A DNA stretch of 15,049 nt, from the NCBI GenBank assembly GCA_001773855.1, contig MEXZ01000075.1, forward strand, positions 149 to 15,197, given 5' to 3'. The DNA comes from Candidatus Aminicenantes bacterium RBG_13_64_14 (GTDB lineage: Bacteria > Acidobacteriota > Aminicenantia > Aminicenantales > Saccharicenantaceae). The first letter of the stretch is position 1, and each line of letters begins with the position of its first letter. Below, one piece after another: positions 5,882 to 14,309 of this stretch. Under the pieces are notes generated by a model. That model saw only the letters and a program-made list of their open reading frames with translations, was not told the DNA's origin and ran no database searches. A program made the translations under genes and the position numbers.

Positions 5882-8800
5882 GATTCCACCCCATCTTCCG
5901 GATCCGCGAACATGTCCGGATCCTCGTCCAGAAAGTCCGGCGGGTCACGGTGTTCGTGCTCGTCATGGGCGTCCTCTTCTCGAGCCTGGTCGTCGGCAAG
6001 AACGTCTTCCTGGGCGAAGTCCGCAAGGAGATCCGCAAGTCGTTCGCCTACGACAGCCTGAAGGCGTCCTATTTCCCGCCCGCCCTCGTCCTCGAGAACG
6101 TCCGCTCTCTCACCGGCCCGCCGACCTTCCGGGCCCGCCGGGTCACGGTCGAAGTCTCCTTTCTCTCCCTTCTGAGGAACCAGAAGTCCATTTTCGTCCG
6201 GCTGGAATCTCCGGAGGTCCGCCTCACCCGGGGAGCCCCGGGGGCGCCACGGCCGAAAGCCAGGCGACCGTTTTCCGTTTTCTCCCTTCCTTTCATCATC
6301 GACGAGGGGGTCATCGAGGGCGGTTCGGTGTCCTTTGAAACCGGCGCGGCGACGGTCGAGGTCCGGGGGCTTCAGGCGCGCGTCACCCAGAGCGGCGAGG
6401 AGTTCTCGGCCCGGGCGACGGCCGCGCGGAGCGGCTATTCGTCCCCCACCCAAAACCTCGACTTCGGTGGGGCCCTCACCATCCAGGTTTCCGGCCGGGG
6501 CGAAGCGGTGAAGATCGACCGGCTGACGGTCGAAGGTCCCGGCGTCGCCCTCCAGGCGGCCGGCAGCATCCGAAATTTCCCCGACCCGGAGATCGAGCTA
6601 GATGCCCGCTTCGATATCGAGACCGCTTTTCTCGACGCGATCCTCCGCATGCCCTTTGAATGGAAGGGGAAGGTCGGCGGGGAGGGGAAGCTCCGGCGCA
6701 GGAGCGGCGAGCTCGCCTTCGAGACGAGCCTCGCCTCGGACACCCTGGTGCTTTGCGGTGTGCCCATGGGCAAGATCCGGGGCCGCTTCGACCTTGCGCC
6801 GGCGACGGGCGGAAGGATCGACCTGGCCATCCAGAAGCCCGGACTTCCCGCCGAGAGCTTGGGCCTGACCTTTCTTCATGGCCGGGTCGAGGGCCGGGCC
6901 GCCCCGATCTTCGTCGATCCGGTCTTCAGTGAGCTTAAAATCCCCTGGCCGGTCAGTTCCCCCGCCTGGGGGACCTTTAGCCTCGAGAACCGCAAGCTCG
7001 CTGTCGACGCCGAATTCCGTGATTCCTCGCTCGCCAGGGAAGGGGATCTGTTTTCCTTCCGGGGGGGCGCCAAGGTCGGCGTCGATTTCGCCACCCACAA
7101 TGTCTCCATCCGGACTCCCGGCCTCGAATCGAACTTCGGCCGCCTCGAAGCGACCGCCGCGATCGACCTCGCCGGCGACATCGATACGAGGATCCGGGGA
7201 CAGGTCTTCGACGTCAAGCAGACGCGGGAATTTGTCTCCCTCGTCCTCAACGAGACGTTCGGCTTCGGCGAGATCCGAGGCGCGGGTTACGCCGACGTCC
7301 GTCTCAGCGGCAAGTCCGCCTCCCCGGTCGTTTCCCTGAAGGCCACCTTGTCTCCCGGCGGCTTCGACCGGTTCAATGCCGCCTTCGTCGAGACGGAGGC
7401 CGTCATCTCGGGAGGCGGTTTCGAGGGCGCGTTCGACGTTGATGATCCCGTGCTCAAGGGCCGGGTCCGGGTCAAGACCGACGGCCACACGCTCGAAGTG
7501 GACGTCAAGGACGGGGAGGGGGAACTGGCCAGGATCCTTCCCGCCCTCGAGATCCCCGTCTCTCTCTCCGGCCGGGCCTCGGGCGATTTCCGGATGGTCG
7601 ACAGGGCCGGCGCCCAGGAGTTCTCGGGGAGCTTCACAAGCCCCGAGATCACCGGCTACGGCGAGAAGGCCGGCCGGGTCTCCGGCCGGCTCGATTGGAA
7701 GGACGGCATCCTGTCGTTCCCCGAACTGGCCATGGATTTCTACGGCGGGAGTTTCGAGGGCCGGCTGCTCGTCGGGATCATCAACGGCGAGTTCGATTTC
7801 GACCTCCGTGGCGAGGAGCTCGATTTTCACCAGCTCGTCTCTGCGGCCTCCGGCCGGCTGTCCCTGGCCCTGGCCGGCCGGGGCGTCTTCGGCAGGGACA
7901 AGCTGGGCGGGCTGTTCAATATCAAGGACATGACCCTCTCTCCCCTCGAGAAAACCGAGGCCCGGGGCGATCTCCAATTGGATGTTGCCGGCGGGCATGT
8001 TCTCCTCGGTCTTAAGGGCGGGCTCGTCCCGGGGGAAAACCCGTTCGAAGCCGCATTCGATTTCCCTCTTTCCGGCGGGCTTTTCTCGGGAGTCGTCAAG
8101 GGACGGATCAGCACCCTCGACCTCATCTGGCCATGGTACGGGGCCCAGGGGCACGCCGATTACACGGCCGACGTGAAGGAGACCGAAACAAAAGCGAAGG
8201 TCGCCGTAGTCCTCGATGTTAAGGCCCCGGTCATACCCTTGCCGGGTTTCGCCTACGCCATGACCGATTTCACCGCCTCCGCGAGCTACCTCGACGACGT
8301 CCTGACCATCACCTCGCTCGACGGCAAGCTCGGTGGGGGCGACGTACGCGGTTCGGGCGAGGTCGGTATCGGCGAAGAGGGCATCGCTACGATGGACCTA
8401 AGGATCGAGGCCAAGGACATGGTCCTCTCGCCTATGGAACGGATGCGGGTCCAGGCGGACGGGACGATCCGCCTGCTCAAGGACAAGAAGCGCTTCGTCT
8501 GCGAGGGGGAACTCCTGTTTAAGCGCTTCAGCTGGCGCCGCGAAATCTACGAGGAGTTCTCCTTTTCGTCGGAGGCCGAGCCGGCCGCCGAAACGGGGCC
8601 GTCGTTCTTCGACGGCATGTCGCTCAACCTCCGCCTCCGGGCCGACGAGAACATGACCATCGAGAACTCCCTGGGCAAATTCAACGGCCGCTTCAACCTG
8701 ACTGCGACCGGCGCGTTCAACTCGCCCGTCCTCCTCGGCGACATCGACCTCACGAGCGGGGACTTCTATTTCCAGGACCGGAGTTTCCGTGTCATCAACG

Positions 8801-9369
8801 GGAGGCTGAGCTTCGTCGACCCGGTCAACACGGAGCCCTACCTCGATTTCCGCGGCGAGACCTACGTCAAGGACTACCGGGTGACCCTTAACATGAGCGG
8901 CCCCGTCAGCCGCCTCAAGCCGGAGTTCTCCTCTTCGCCGCCCCTGCCGCCGGAGGAGATCCTGTCCCTGCTGGCCCTGGGCGAGTCCTTCCGGCGGACT
9001 TATTATTCCTATTCGGGAGACCGCAGCACGGCCATGAGCACGGCCTCCCTCCTGACCTATCAGATCGCCGACCAGGCCAAGAAACGGACGAGCGGCCTGT
9101 TCTCGCTGGACCGATTCCGGATCGACCCGTATATCCCGGAAAGCGCCCCCGGCGGCATCGCCGCCCGGATCACCGTCGGCAAGAGAATCTCCAGGAACCT
9201 CCTGTTCATCTACTCGACGATCCTGGCCAACTCGACGGTCATGGCCGGGATCGATGAGGTCCCAATCTTCCGCATGGAGTGGGACATCAGCAGAAAATTT
9301 TCGCTCGTCGGCGGGCGGGACGACCGGGGAAGGCTGGGCTTCGATGTCAAGTACCGCAGGCGTTTCTAA
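5878..9369 (+). CDS. tamB: TamB-family translocation and assembly / inter-membrane transport protein
   Basis: This is a 1163-residue protein close to the usual TamB length. TamB-type proteins are anchored in the inner membrane, cross the periplasm as a long hydrophobic beta groove, meet an Omp85 partner in the outer membrane and are implicated in outer-membrane protein insertion and phospholipid transport. A single signal anchor (about residues 22-40, after an Arg/Lys-rich start) is followed by some 900 residues of repetitive beta structure with alternating Gly/Asp-rich turns. The C-terminal DUF490/TamB domain is recognisable in [18 protein letters not shown] (from about 962), [13 protein letters not shown] (from about 1024) and [18 protein letters not shown] (about 1096-1113), ending in a barrel-like KYRRRF. 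The GTG start at 5878 overlaps the preceding stop as GTGA. GGAG at 5862-5865 is rather distant, so coupling is likely. The next gene is its expected Omp85 partner. Confidence 0.9.
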   Translation: MRFHPIFRIREHVRILVQKVRRVTVFVLVMGVLFSSLVVGKNVFLGEVRKEIRKSFAYDSLKASYFPPALVLENVRSLTGPPTFRARRVTVEVSFLSLLRNQKSIFVRLESPEVRLTRGAPGAPRPKARRPFSVFSLPFIIDEGVIEGGSVSFETGAATVEVRGLQARVTQSGEEFSARATAARSGYSSPTQNLDFGGALTIQVSGRGEAVKIDRLTVEGPGVALQAAGSIRNFPDPEIELDARFDIETAFLDAILRMPFEWKGKVGGEGKLRRRSGELAFETSLASDTLVLCGVPMGKIRGRFDLAPATGGRIDLAIQKPGLPAESLGLTFLHGRVEGRAAPIFVDPVFSELKIPWPVSSPAWGTFSLENRKLAVDAEFRDSSLAREGDLFSFRGGAKVGVDFATHNVSIRTPGLESNFGRLEATAAIDLAGDIDTRIRGQVFDVKQTREFVSLVLNETFGFGEIRGAGYADVRLSGKSASPVVSLKATLSPGGFDRFNAAFVETEAVISGGGFEGAFDVDDPVLKGRVRVKTDGHTLEVDVKDGEGELARILPALEIPVSLSGRASGDFRMVDRAGAQEFSGSFTSPEITGYGEKAGRVSGRLDWKDGILSFPELAMDFYGGSFEGRLLVGIINGEFDFDLRGEELDFHQLVSAASGRLSLALAGRGVFGRDKLGGLFNIKDMTLSPLEKTEARGDLQLDVAGGHVLLGLKGGLVPGENPFEAAFDFPLSGGLFSGVVKGRISTLDLIWPWYGAQGHADYTADVKETETKAKVAVVLDVKAPVIPLPGFAYAMTDFTASASYLDDVLTITSLDGKLGGGDVRGSGEVGIGEEGIATMDLRIEAKDMVLSPMERMRVQADGTIRLLKDKKRFVCEGELLFKRFSWRREIYEEFSFSSEAEPAAETGPSFFDGMSLNLRLRADENMTIENSLGKFNGRFNLTATGAFNSPVLLGDIDLTSGDFYFQDRSFRVINGRLSFVDPVNTEPYLDFRGETYVKDYRVTLNMSGPVSRLKPEFSSSPPLPPEEILSLLALGESFRRTYYSYSGDRSTAMSTASLLTYQIADQAKKRTSGLFSLDRFRIDPYIPESAPGGIAARITVGKRISRNLLFIYSTILANSTVMAGIDEVPIFRMEWDISRKFSLVGGRDDRGRLGFDVKYRRRF

Positions 9370-12133
9370 GGAGCGGGGCCGGGGACGCCGTCCCGTGACG
9401 GGGAGCCTCCTCGTTCTGGCCGCGCTCGTCCTCGCCGCAGGCCTTGCTCCGGCAAGGGCTCAGGATACGGGCCTTCCTGTCGTCGCCCGGGTCGCCGTGG
9501 AGGTCGACGGTATGCCGGCCGAAGCCGGGCTCCTGGATTTCATCCCGATCAAGCCGGGCGAGCCGTATTCCCCGAGGCTCGTCGACCAGGCGGTCAAGCA
9601 AATCTTTCGGACGGGGCTCTTCGCCGACATCCGGGTCGTGACGCGCGGCGAGGACCGTGTCGAGCTGCTCTTCACCCTGGTCAGGAACTTATTCATCAAT
9701 GACGTCGATTTTCGCGGTCCGAAAGTCTCGCCGGTTCGGCTGAGGGAGAGTCTCGTGTCGCTCCGGCCGGGCGGGATTCTCCAAGAGGACCGGGTCGGGC
9801 AGGCGTGCGCGGAGGTCGGCGAGGGACTGAGAAAAGAGGGGTATTTCGGGGCCGAGGTGACCTGCGAGGTCCAAAAGTCGCCCGGCGATACCACCGTGAA
9901 TTTGATTTTTCAAGCGTCCTCCTGGAAAAGGTACACGATCGCGTCCCTCGATATCGAGTGGAAGGCGGAAATCCCTGGGACGGCCCTGTTCAAGAAGATG
10001 AAAAGCCGACTCGGCGAGGTCTACGTGCCCAACCTTCTTGCGGCCGACCTCGAGGCCCTGACCGCCGCCCTGAGCAAGGCCGGCTTTCGGCGGGCCGAGG
10101 TCCGTCTGGCCGGGGAGGTCTTCGACGAGAAAAACCTACGGATCGACCTCCAGGTCGAGGTCCTGCCGCAGGAGAGAATCCGGATCGTCGTCAACGGAGC
10201 CAAGGTCCCGGCGCGCCTCCTCGAGCCGATCTGGGAGGAGCGGGTGTTCGAACAGTGGGGTCTTGACGAGGGGGAGGTCCGCGTCCTCAACTACGTCCGC
10301 CGGAAAGGCTACCTCTTTGCGACCGTCTCCAGCCGGATCGAAAAAACACGTGACGAAATCCTCGTCATCCACGATGTCACCCCGGGAGATAAGGACAAGA
10401 TCGAAGCGGTTGACTTTAAGGGCCTAGCCGCATTCTCCGAGCTGGACATGAAGACCCGGCTGGCCGTCCGCGAGAGCGTCCCCCTGTTCGTGCTCCTCAG
10501 CTACGACCGCCTCTTCTCCATCCCCCGCGAGATCGAGGTCTTTTATAAGGAAAACGGCTTTGCAGACGTTCAAGTCAGGCTCGACCTGGTCAGACAGAAG
10601 GCGGGTGTCCGGGCCGTCTTCGATGTCCGGGAGGGGCCGAAGACGACGGTCGAGGCCATCCGCTTCGAGGGGGGCTCGCTCTTTCCCGCCGAGGCCCTCC
10701 TCCGCGAACTGGTCAGCCGGGAGGGCGGCCCGTACTATCCGCCCAACGTCCAGAGAGACGTCAGCCAGATCGAAACCTTCTATCTCAACCGCGGCATCCG
10801 CGGCACGACGGTCTTCCCCCGCGTCGAGCCCGGGGCGACAGACCGGCTGACCCTCGTCTATGAGATTCGGGAAGGCGCCAGAATCACCATCCGGAACGTC
10901 TTCGTCACCGGCAACCGGGTGACGAAAAACCGGGTCATCCGGAAAGAGCTGCGCGTCGAAAAGGGCGGTGTTGCCGATTACTCGAAGGTCCAGGAGACGA
11001 AACGCCGGCTCGAAGGCCTCGGCATTTTCTCCGAGGTCCGGGTGGACGAAGTCCAGACCGGGCCCGGCGAAGAAGTCGTCATTGTCACCGTCCGGGAAGG
11101 GGAGATGAATTACGCCGGGGCCGGGCTCGGCTTCCAGTCCCTGACCCCCCTCAGCGGCTCTCTCGCCTCCTGGCCCAACGATTTCCGCCCCAGGGGCACA
11201 GCGGAGTACATCCGCAGCAACGTCCTTGGACTGGGAGCCCAGGTCGGTCTCCTCGGTCAGCTCAGCACGATCGAGAGGCGGGCGATCGCTTCGTGGAACC
11301 AGCCCTATCTCTTCGACCTGGCCATGCCGACGACGCTTTTGGCCTGGGCCGAGAGGGAGGACCGGGAGAGCTTCACCTTCGACCGCCGCGGCCTCAGCGT
11401 GAGCACAATCAAGGCCTTGAGCAAGGCCCGCCTCCTCCTCGCCTCCCTGAGCCTGATTCGGACGGCCCTACCCCAGGTCGACCTCGAAAATCCGCCGGGC
11501 GACATCGACCGGCGCTACCTCCCCTACTCGGCGGCGCTCGCCTCGGTCAGCATGAGCTGGGAGCGACGCGACGACACGTTGAATCCGGCCAAGGGGTTTT
11601 TCTTCAGCGCCGTCGGCGAGTGGGGCTTCCCGGTTTTCGGGATGGAGTCGGATTACCAGAAGGTTTTCTTCAGGTCCCAGCTCTTCCGGCCCCTTCCCGG
11701 CAGACTGAACCTCGGGCTGACGGCCCGGCTGGGGCTCGGCAACGGGCTGAGGCACCTGCCGGAAAGGTTCTTCGCCGGCGGCAGCAACACCTTCCGGGGG
11801 GAGGAATTCGACATGCTCGGCCCCCTCGACTCGACGACGCTCAAGCCCCTCGGCGGCGAGGCCGTCTTCCTGGTCAATGCGGAGCTCGCTTTTGCCGTCA
11901 GCCCGTCGTGGAAGGAACTTCGGCTGGGCGCCTTTTTCGACCTCGGCAACGTCTACGCGAGCGTCAAGGCCTTCCGGCCCCTCGAGCTTCAGGGGGCGGC
12001 CGGGGCCGGCATCCGCTACAGGACGCCGCTCGGACCGGTTCGTCTGGAGATCGCCTGGAAGCTCTGGGGTATCGACGCTCAAGACAAGAAGGGCAGACCC
12101 CTCATCTTCCTGACGATCGGCACCATCTTCTAA
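9344..12133 (+). CDS. Omp85 (BamA/TamA superfamily) outer-membrane protein with about seven POTRA domains
   Basis: A signal peptide (Arg-rich stretch, hydrophobic 21-35, ARAQ cleavage near 39) leads to a 929-residue Omp85 protein. I can divide the N-terminal part into about seven POTRA-like units at 46-115, 116-191, 194-276, 277-347, 350-430, 432-511 and 512-586. Each has the pattern beta-strand, two helices, a G-[FYI]-F-type turn and closing strands. TamA usually has three and BamA five. The 16-stranded barrel follows (590-929), with GGSNTFRGEE (812-821) at the loop-6 RGF motif, GAFFDLGNVY (862-871) and a terminal Phe as beta-signal. Adjacency to tamB suggests the TAM partner, but a BamA role is possible because no other BamA is seen here. 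ATG 9344 lies inside tamB (26-base overlap). GTG 9395 is an alternative start, but it would lose the basic n-region. Confidence 0.9.
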   Translation: MSSTAGVSKERGRGRRPVTGSLLVLAALVLAAGLAPARAQDTGLPVVARVAVEVDGMPAEAGLLDFIPIKPGEPYSPRLVDQAVKQIFRTGLFADIRVVTRGEDRVELLFTLVRNLFINDVDFRGPKVSPVRLRESLVSLRPGGILQEDRVGQACAEVGEGLRKEGYFGAEVTCEVQKSPGDTTVNLIFQASSWKRYTIASLDIEWKAEIPGTALFKKMKSRLGEVYVPNLLAADLEALTAALSKAGFRRAEVRLAGEVFDEKNLRIDLQVEVLPQERIRIVVNGAKVPARLLEPIWEERVFEQWGLDEGEVRVLNYVRRKGYLFATVSSRIEKTRDEILVIHDVTPGDKDKIEAVDFKGLAAFSELDMKTRLAVRESVPLFVLLSYDRLFSIPREIEVFYKENGFADVQVRLDLVRQKAGVRAVFDVREGPKTTVEAIRFEGGSLFPAEALLRELVSREGGPYYPPNVQRDVSQIETFYLNRGIRGTTVFPRVEPGATDRLTLVYEIREGARITIRNVFVTGNRVTKNRVIRKELRVEKGGVADYSKVQETKRRLEGLGIFSEVRVDEVQTGPGEEVVIVTVREGEMNYAGAGLGFQSLTPLSGSLASWPNDFRPRGTAEYIRSNVLGLGAQVGLLGQLSTIERRAIASWNQPYLFDLAMPTTLLAWAEREDRESFTFDRRGLSVSTIKALSKARLLLASLSLIRTALPQVDLENPPGDIDRRYLPYSAALASVSMSWERRDDTLNPAKGFFFSAVGEWGFPVFGMESDYQKVFFRSQLFRPLPGRLNLGLTARLGLGNGLRHLPERFFAGGSNTFRGEEFDMLGPLDSTTLKPLGGEAVFLVNAELAFAVSPSWKELRLGAFFDLGNVYASVKAFRPLELQGAAGAGIRYRTPLGPVRLEIAWKLWGIDAQDKKGRPLIFLTIGTIF

Positions 12134-12146
12134 GGCGGAAACGACG

Positions 12147-12776
12147 ATGATAAAAAGGACCCTGCTTGTCATGCTCCTGGCGGCGTTGGCCGGCCTGGCC
12201 CAGACCGTCGACTGCCTGGTCGCGGTCGTCAACGGCAAAGTCATCACCCTCATCGACGTCGAGATCGCAGCCGAGTTCGGCTTGGGTCGCGAGGCCGGCG
12301 TCGAGGCGGGCCGTGACCCCCGTCTTGCGGCTCTCGACGCGCTCATCGAGCGCAAGGTCGTCCTCGACTTGGCCCGCGAGTCCCGATCGGCCGACCGGAA
12401 CGAAATCGCCGCGGCGTTGGCCGAGCTGCGCCGGCGGCTCGGAGAGGACGTTTTCACCGCCAAGCTCGGGAAATTCGGCCTGGCCGAGACGGACCTCGAG
12501 CCCTACCTTGAAGACCGCATTCTCTTCGACCGAGCCCTGGCTCTGAGATTCAGTCAGACGATCCCCGTGTCGCTCACGGAGGTCGAGAGGCATTACCGGG
12601 ATAGCTACGTCCCGGAGCAGATCCGCCTCGGCAAGGCGGCCGAACCGCTCGAACGGGTCGCCGACCTGATCGAATCGCGGTTGCGGGAGGAGAGGCGGAT
12701 GAAGCAGACGGCCGACTGGGTCAGGGACCTGAGAAATCGGGCCGATATCCAGATCAAGAAAGATTGCCTGAAATGA
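12147..12776 (+). CDS. SurA N-domain-like periplasmic protein lacking a parvulin domain
   Basis: The 209-residue product starts with a signal sequence (MIKR, hydrophobic 5-18, likely cut near LAQT). It then shows the pattern of the SurA/PpiD-like chaperone module: VAVVNGKVITLIDVEI (25-40), DALIERKVVLDLARE (64-78), helical segments to ALALRFSQTIPVS (130-142), VERHYRDSY (146-154) and a final helix RVADLIESRLREERR (170-184). In SurA-like foldases a peptidyl-prolyl isomerase domain sits between the last two elements; here they are joined by only about 15 residues. The protein probably binds unfolded outer-membrane proteins without isomerase activity. Its place directly after the Omp85 gene (13-base gap, AAGGCGG before the ATG) supports that job. 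Similarity is judged by eye, so the family call is moderately secure. Confidence 0.72.
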   Translation: MIKRTLLVMLLAALAGLAQTVDCLVAVVNGKVITLIDVEIAAEFGLGREAGVEAGRDPRLAALDALIERKVVLDLARESRSADRNEIAAALAELRRRLGEDVFTAKLGKFGLAETDLEPYLEDRILFDRALALRFSQTIPVSLTEVERHYRDSYVPEQIRLGKAAEPLERVADLIESRLREERRMKQTADWVRDLRNRADIQIKKDCLK

Positions 12777-13702
12777 ACATCGCCTATCTTTTCCCGGGAC
12801 AGGGGTCCCAGGCCGTGGGAATGGGAAAAGACCTATACGACAAGTCGTCCGAGGTCCGCAGGCTTTTTGAAACGGCCGACGAGGTCCTCGGCTTTCCCAT
12901 TTCCAAGATATGTTTCGAGGGGCCCGAGGAGGAACTCCGGCTCACCCGGAACACGCAGCCGGCCCTGCTCGTCGTCAGCACGGCCGTCTGCCGACTGCTC
13001 GGCCGCGACCCCGCCGTAGCCGCCGGCCATAGCCTTGGCGAATACTCGGCACTGGTCGCCGCCGGCGCCCTGCGCTTCGAGGACGCCGTCCTCCTCGTCC
13101 ACAAGAGAGGCCGCTACATGCAGGAAGCCGTCCCCGTCGGGATCGGAGGGATGGCCGCGGTCCTCGGCGTTTCCGGCGACGTGGTCGAGGGACATCTCGC
13201 CGCCGTGCGCTCGGGCGTCGTCGAGATCGCCAACTGGAACAGCGACGACCAGATCGTCATCTCCGGCGAAAAGGCCGCGGTCGAGGAGGCCTTGGCGGCG
13301 ATCAAGGCGCCGCGGTCGGTCATGTTGCCCGTCAGCGCGCCCTTCCACTCCCGATTGATGAAGCCGGCCGAGGAGAAGCTCGCCGCCGACCTCGACGCCG
13401 TCCTGTTCACGGAGCCGCGCTTCCCGATCATCACCAACGTCGACGCCCGGCTCATCCGGACGGGGGAGGATGCCCGGGACGCCCTCAAGCGGCAGGTCAG
13501 CCTCTCCGTCCTCTGGGCGAAGTCCATGAGCCTTTTAAAAGAGATGGACATCGAAGCGTGCGTCGAGTGCGGCCCGGGCAAAGTCCTGGCCGGCCTGTTC
13601 AAGCGCATCGGCCGGGGCTGGCCCAAGGCGCCGGCTTTCCACAACGTGGAGAACTGGGAAGGGCTGGAAAGGGCGAGGGCGGCCCTATTCGGCCTGCTGT
13701 GA
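12773..13702 (+). CDS. fabD: Malonyl-CoA:ACP S-malonyltransferase FabD
   Basis: FabD transfers malonyl from CoA to acyl carrier protein, supplying the extender unit of type II fatty-acid synthesis in the cytoplasm. At 309 residues it is of normal size. Key sites are FPGQGSQ (7-13), the nucleophile elbow GHSLGE (85-90) with Ser87, RGRYMQEAVP (112-121) with Arg112 binding the malonyl carboxylate, SAPFHS (188-193) with catalytic His192, and ECGPGKVL (265-272). The ATG at 12773 overlaps the previous stop as ATGA. A TTG nine bases upstream is in frame but gives residues foreign to the family start. It is the last gene of the plus-strand array and its end overlaps convergent pgsA. The rest of the usual fab cluster (fabH, fabG, acpP, fabF) is not here. 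Confidence 0.96.
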   Translation: MNIAYLFPGQGSQAVGMGKDLYDKSSEVRRLFETADEVLGFPISKICFEGPEEELRLTRNTQPALLVVSTAVCRLLGRDPAVAAGHSLGEYSALVAAGALRFEDAVLLVHKRGRYMQEAVPVGIGGMAAVLGVSGDVVEGHLAAVRSGVVEIANWNSDDQIVISGEKAAVEEALAAIKAPRSVMLPVSAPFHSRLMKPAEEKLAADLDAVLFTEPRFPIITNVDARLIRTGEDARDALKRQVSLSVLWAKSMSLLKEMDIEACVECGPGKVLAGLFKRIGRGWPKAPAFHNVENWEGLERARAALFGLL

Positions 13703-14230
13703 AATAACCCGGGGGCCGTAGCGGAGGAAATATTCAACGGCCGAGACGACGGCCAGGGCGAAAACCAACCATAGCCCGACCTTGGCCGCGATGTAGAATT
13801 TCCCTAAATAGATCGGGCCCAGGACGAGGGCGCCGATGACCCAGGATTCACTGCCCATCTTGGCCTTTCCGAAGGCCGAGGCGGGGATGTTGACCCCCTT
13901 GGACGAGGCCATGGCCCTGAAGCCGCTGACGGCGATCTCCCGCCCGATGATGACCACGGCCGCCCAGGCCGGGACCCGGCCGAGCCCGACGAGGCAGATG
14001 AGGGCCGAGGCGATGAGGAGTTTGTCGGCCGTCGGATCGAGGAGCTGGCCGAGGACGGTGACGAGCTCCTTACGGCGGGCCAGCCAGCCGTCGAGCCAGT
14101 CCGTCAGCGAGGCGAATATGAAGATGGCCAGGGCGACGATGTCGTGGCCCTCGAAATTCGTCAGCATCACGGCTACGAGGGCGGGAATAGCGAGGATCCT
14201 GGCCAGGCTGAGGTAATTGGGGATGTTCAC
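13685..14230 (-). CDS. pgsA: CDP-diacylglycerol--glycerol-3-phosphate 3-phosphatidyltransferase
   Basis: PgsA makes phosphatidylglycerol phosphate from CDP-diacylglycerol and glycerol 3-phosphate in the inner membrane. The 181-residue protein is mostly hydrophobic, with about five to six membrane segments. It carries the complete CDP-alcohol phosphotransferase motif: Asp44, Asp47-Gly48, Ala51-Arg52, Gly61, Asp65 and Asp69, in the spacing D-x2-DG-x2-AR-x8-G-x3-D-x3-D. The family start MNIPNYLSLARI is reached from a GTG at 14230-14228. No Shine-Dalgarno precedes it, and the promoter lies so close that the mRNA may begin at or within a base or two of the GTG. The stop codon (13687-13685) lies inside fabD, giving an 18-base tail-to-tail overlap. 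Confidence 0.95.
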   Translation of the reverse strand: MNIPNYLSLARILAIPALVAVMLTNFEGHDIVALAIFIFASLTDWLDGWLARRKELVTVLGQLLDPTADKLLIASALICLVGLGRVPAWAAVVIIGREIAVSGFRAMASSKGVNIPASAFGKAKMGSESWVIGALVLGPIYLGKFYIAAKVGLWLVFALAVVSAVEYFLRYGPRVISQQAE

Positions 14231-14238
14231 GCCCCGAG

Positions 14239-14266
14239 ATTACACCAGCTCCCCCGGATGTGTCAA
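14239..14266 (-). promoter_or_regulatory. Strong sigma70-type promoter of pgsA
   Basis: On the minus strand a perfect TTGACA (14266-14261) is followed after 16 bases by TGTAAT (14244-14239; 5 of 6). Transcription is expected to start about seven bases on, near 14232, against a start codon at 14230. The transcript would thus be leaderless or nearly so. Confidence 0.65.
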
Positions 14267-14268
14267 TC

Positions 14269-14297
14269 TTGCAAAAGCCGCCGGCCATCGGTATAGT
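14269..14297 (+). promoter_or_regulatory. Sigma70-type promoter of mutS
   Basis: TTGCAA (14269-14274; 4 of 6) and TATAGT (14292-14297; 5 of 6) are separated by 17 bases. Transcription should start near 14304, leaving at most about six bases before the ATG at 14310. A GAGGG (14298-14302) seven bases before the ATG would serve as ribosome binding site only if the transcript started upstream of it. The -35 box is almost back to back with the pgsA -35 box. Confidence 0.6.
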
Positions 14298-14309
14298 GAG
14301 GGTTCGCCG

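Noticed and set aside
6598-8154. 518-codon open frame on the minus strand inside tamB
   Set aside because: It is antisense to a well-supported gene. Its composition (Asp/Glu/Gly/Pro-rich, no motifs) is what codon bias in GC-rich DNA produces on the opposite strand.
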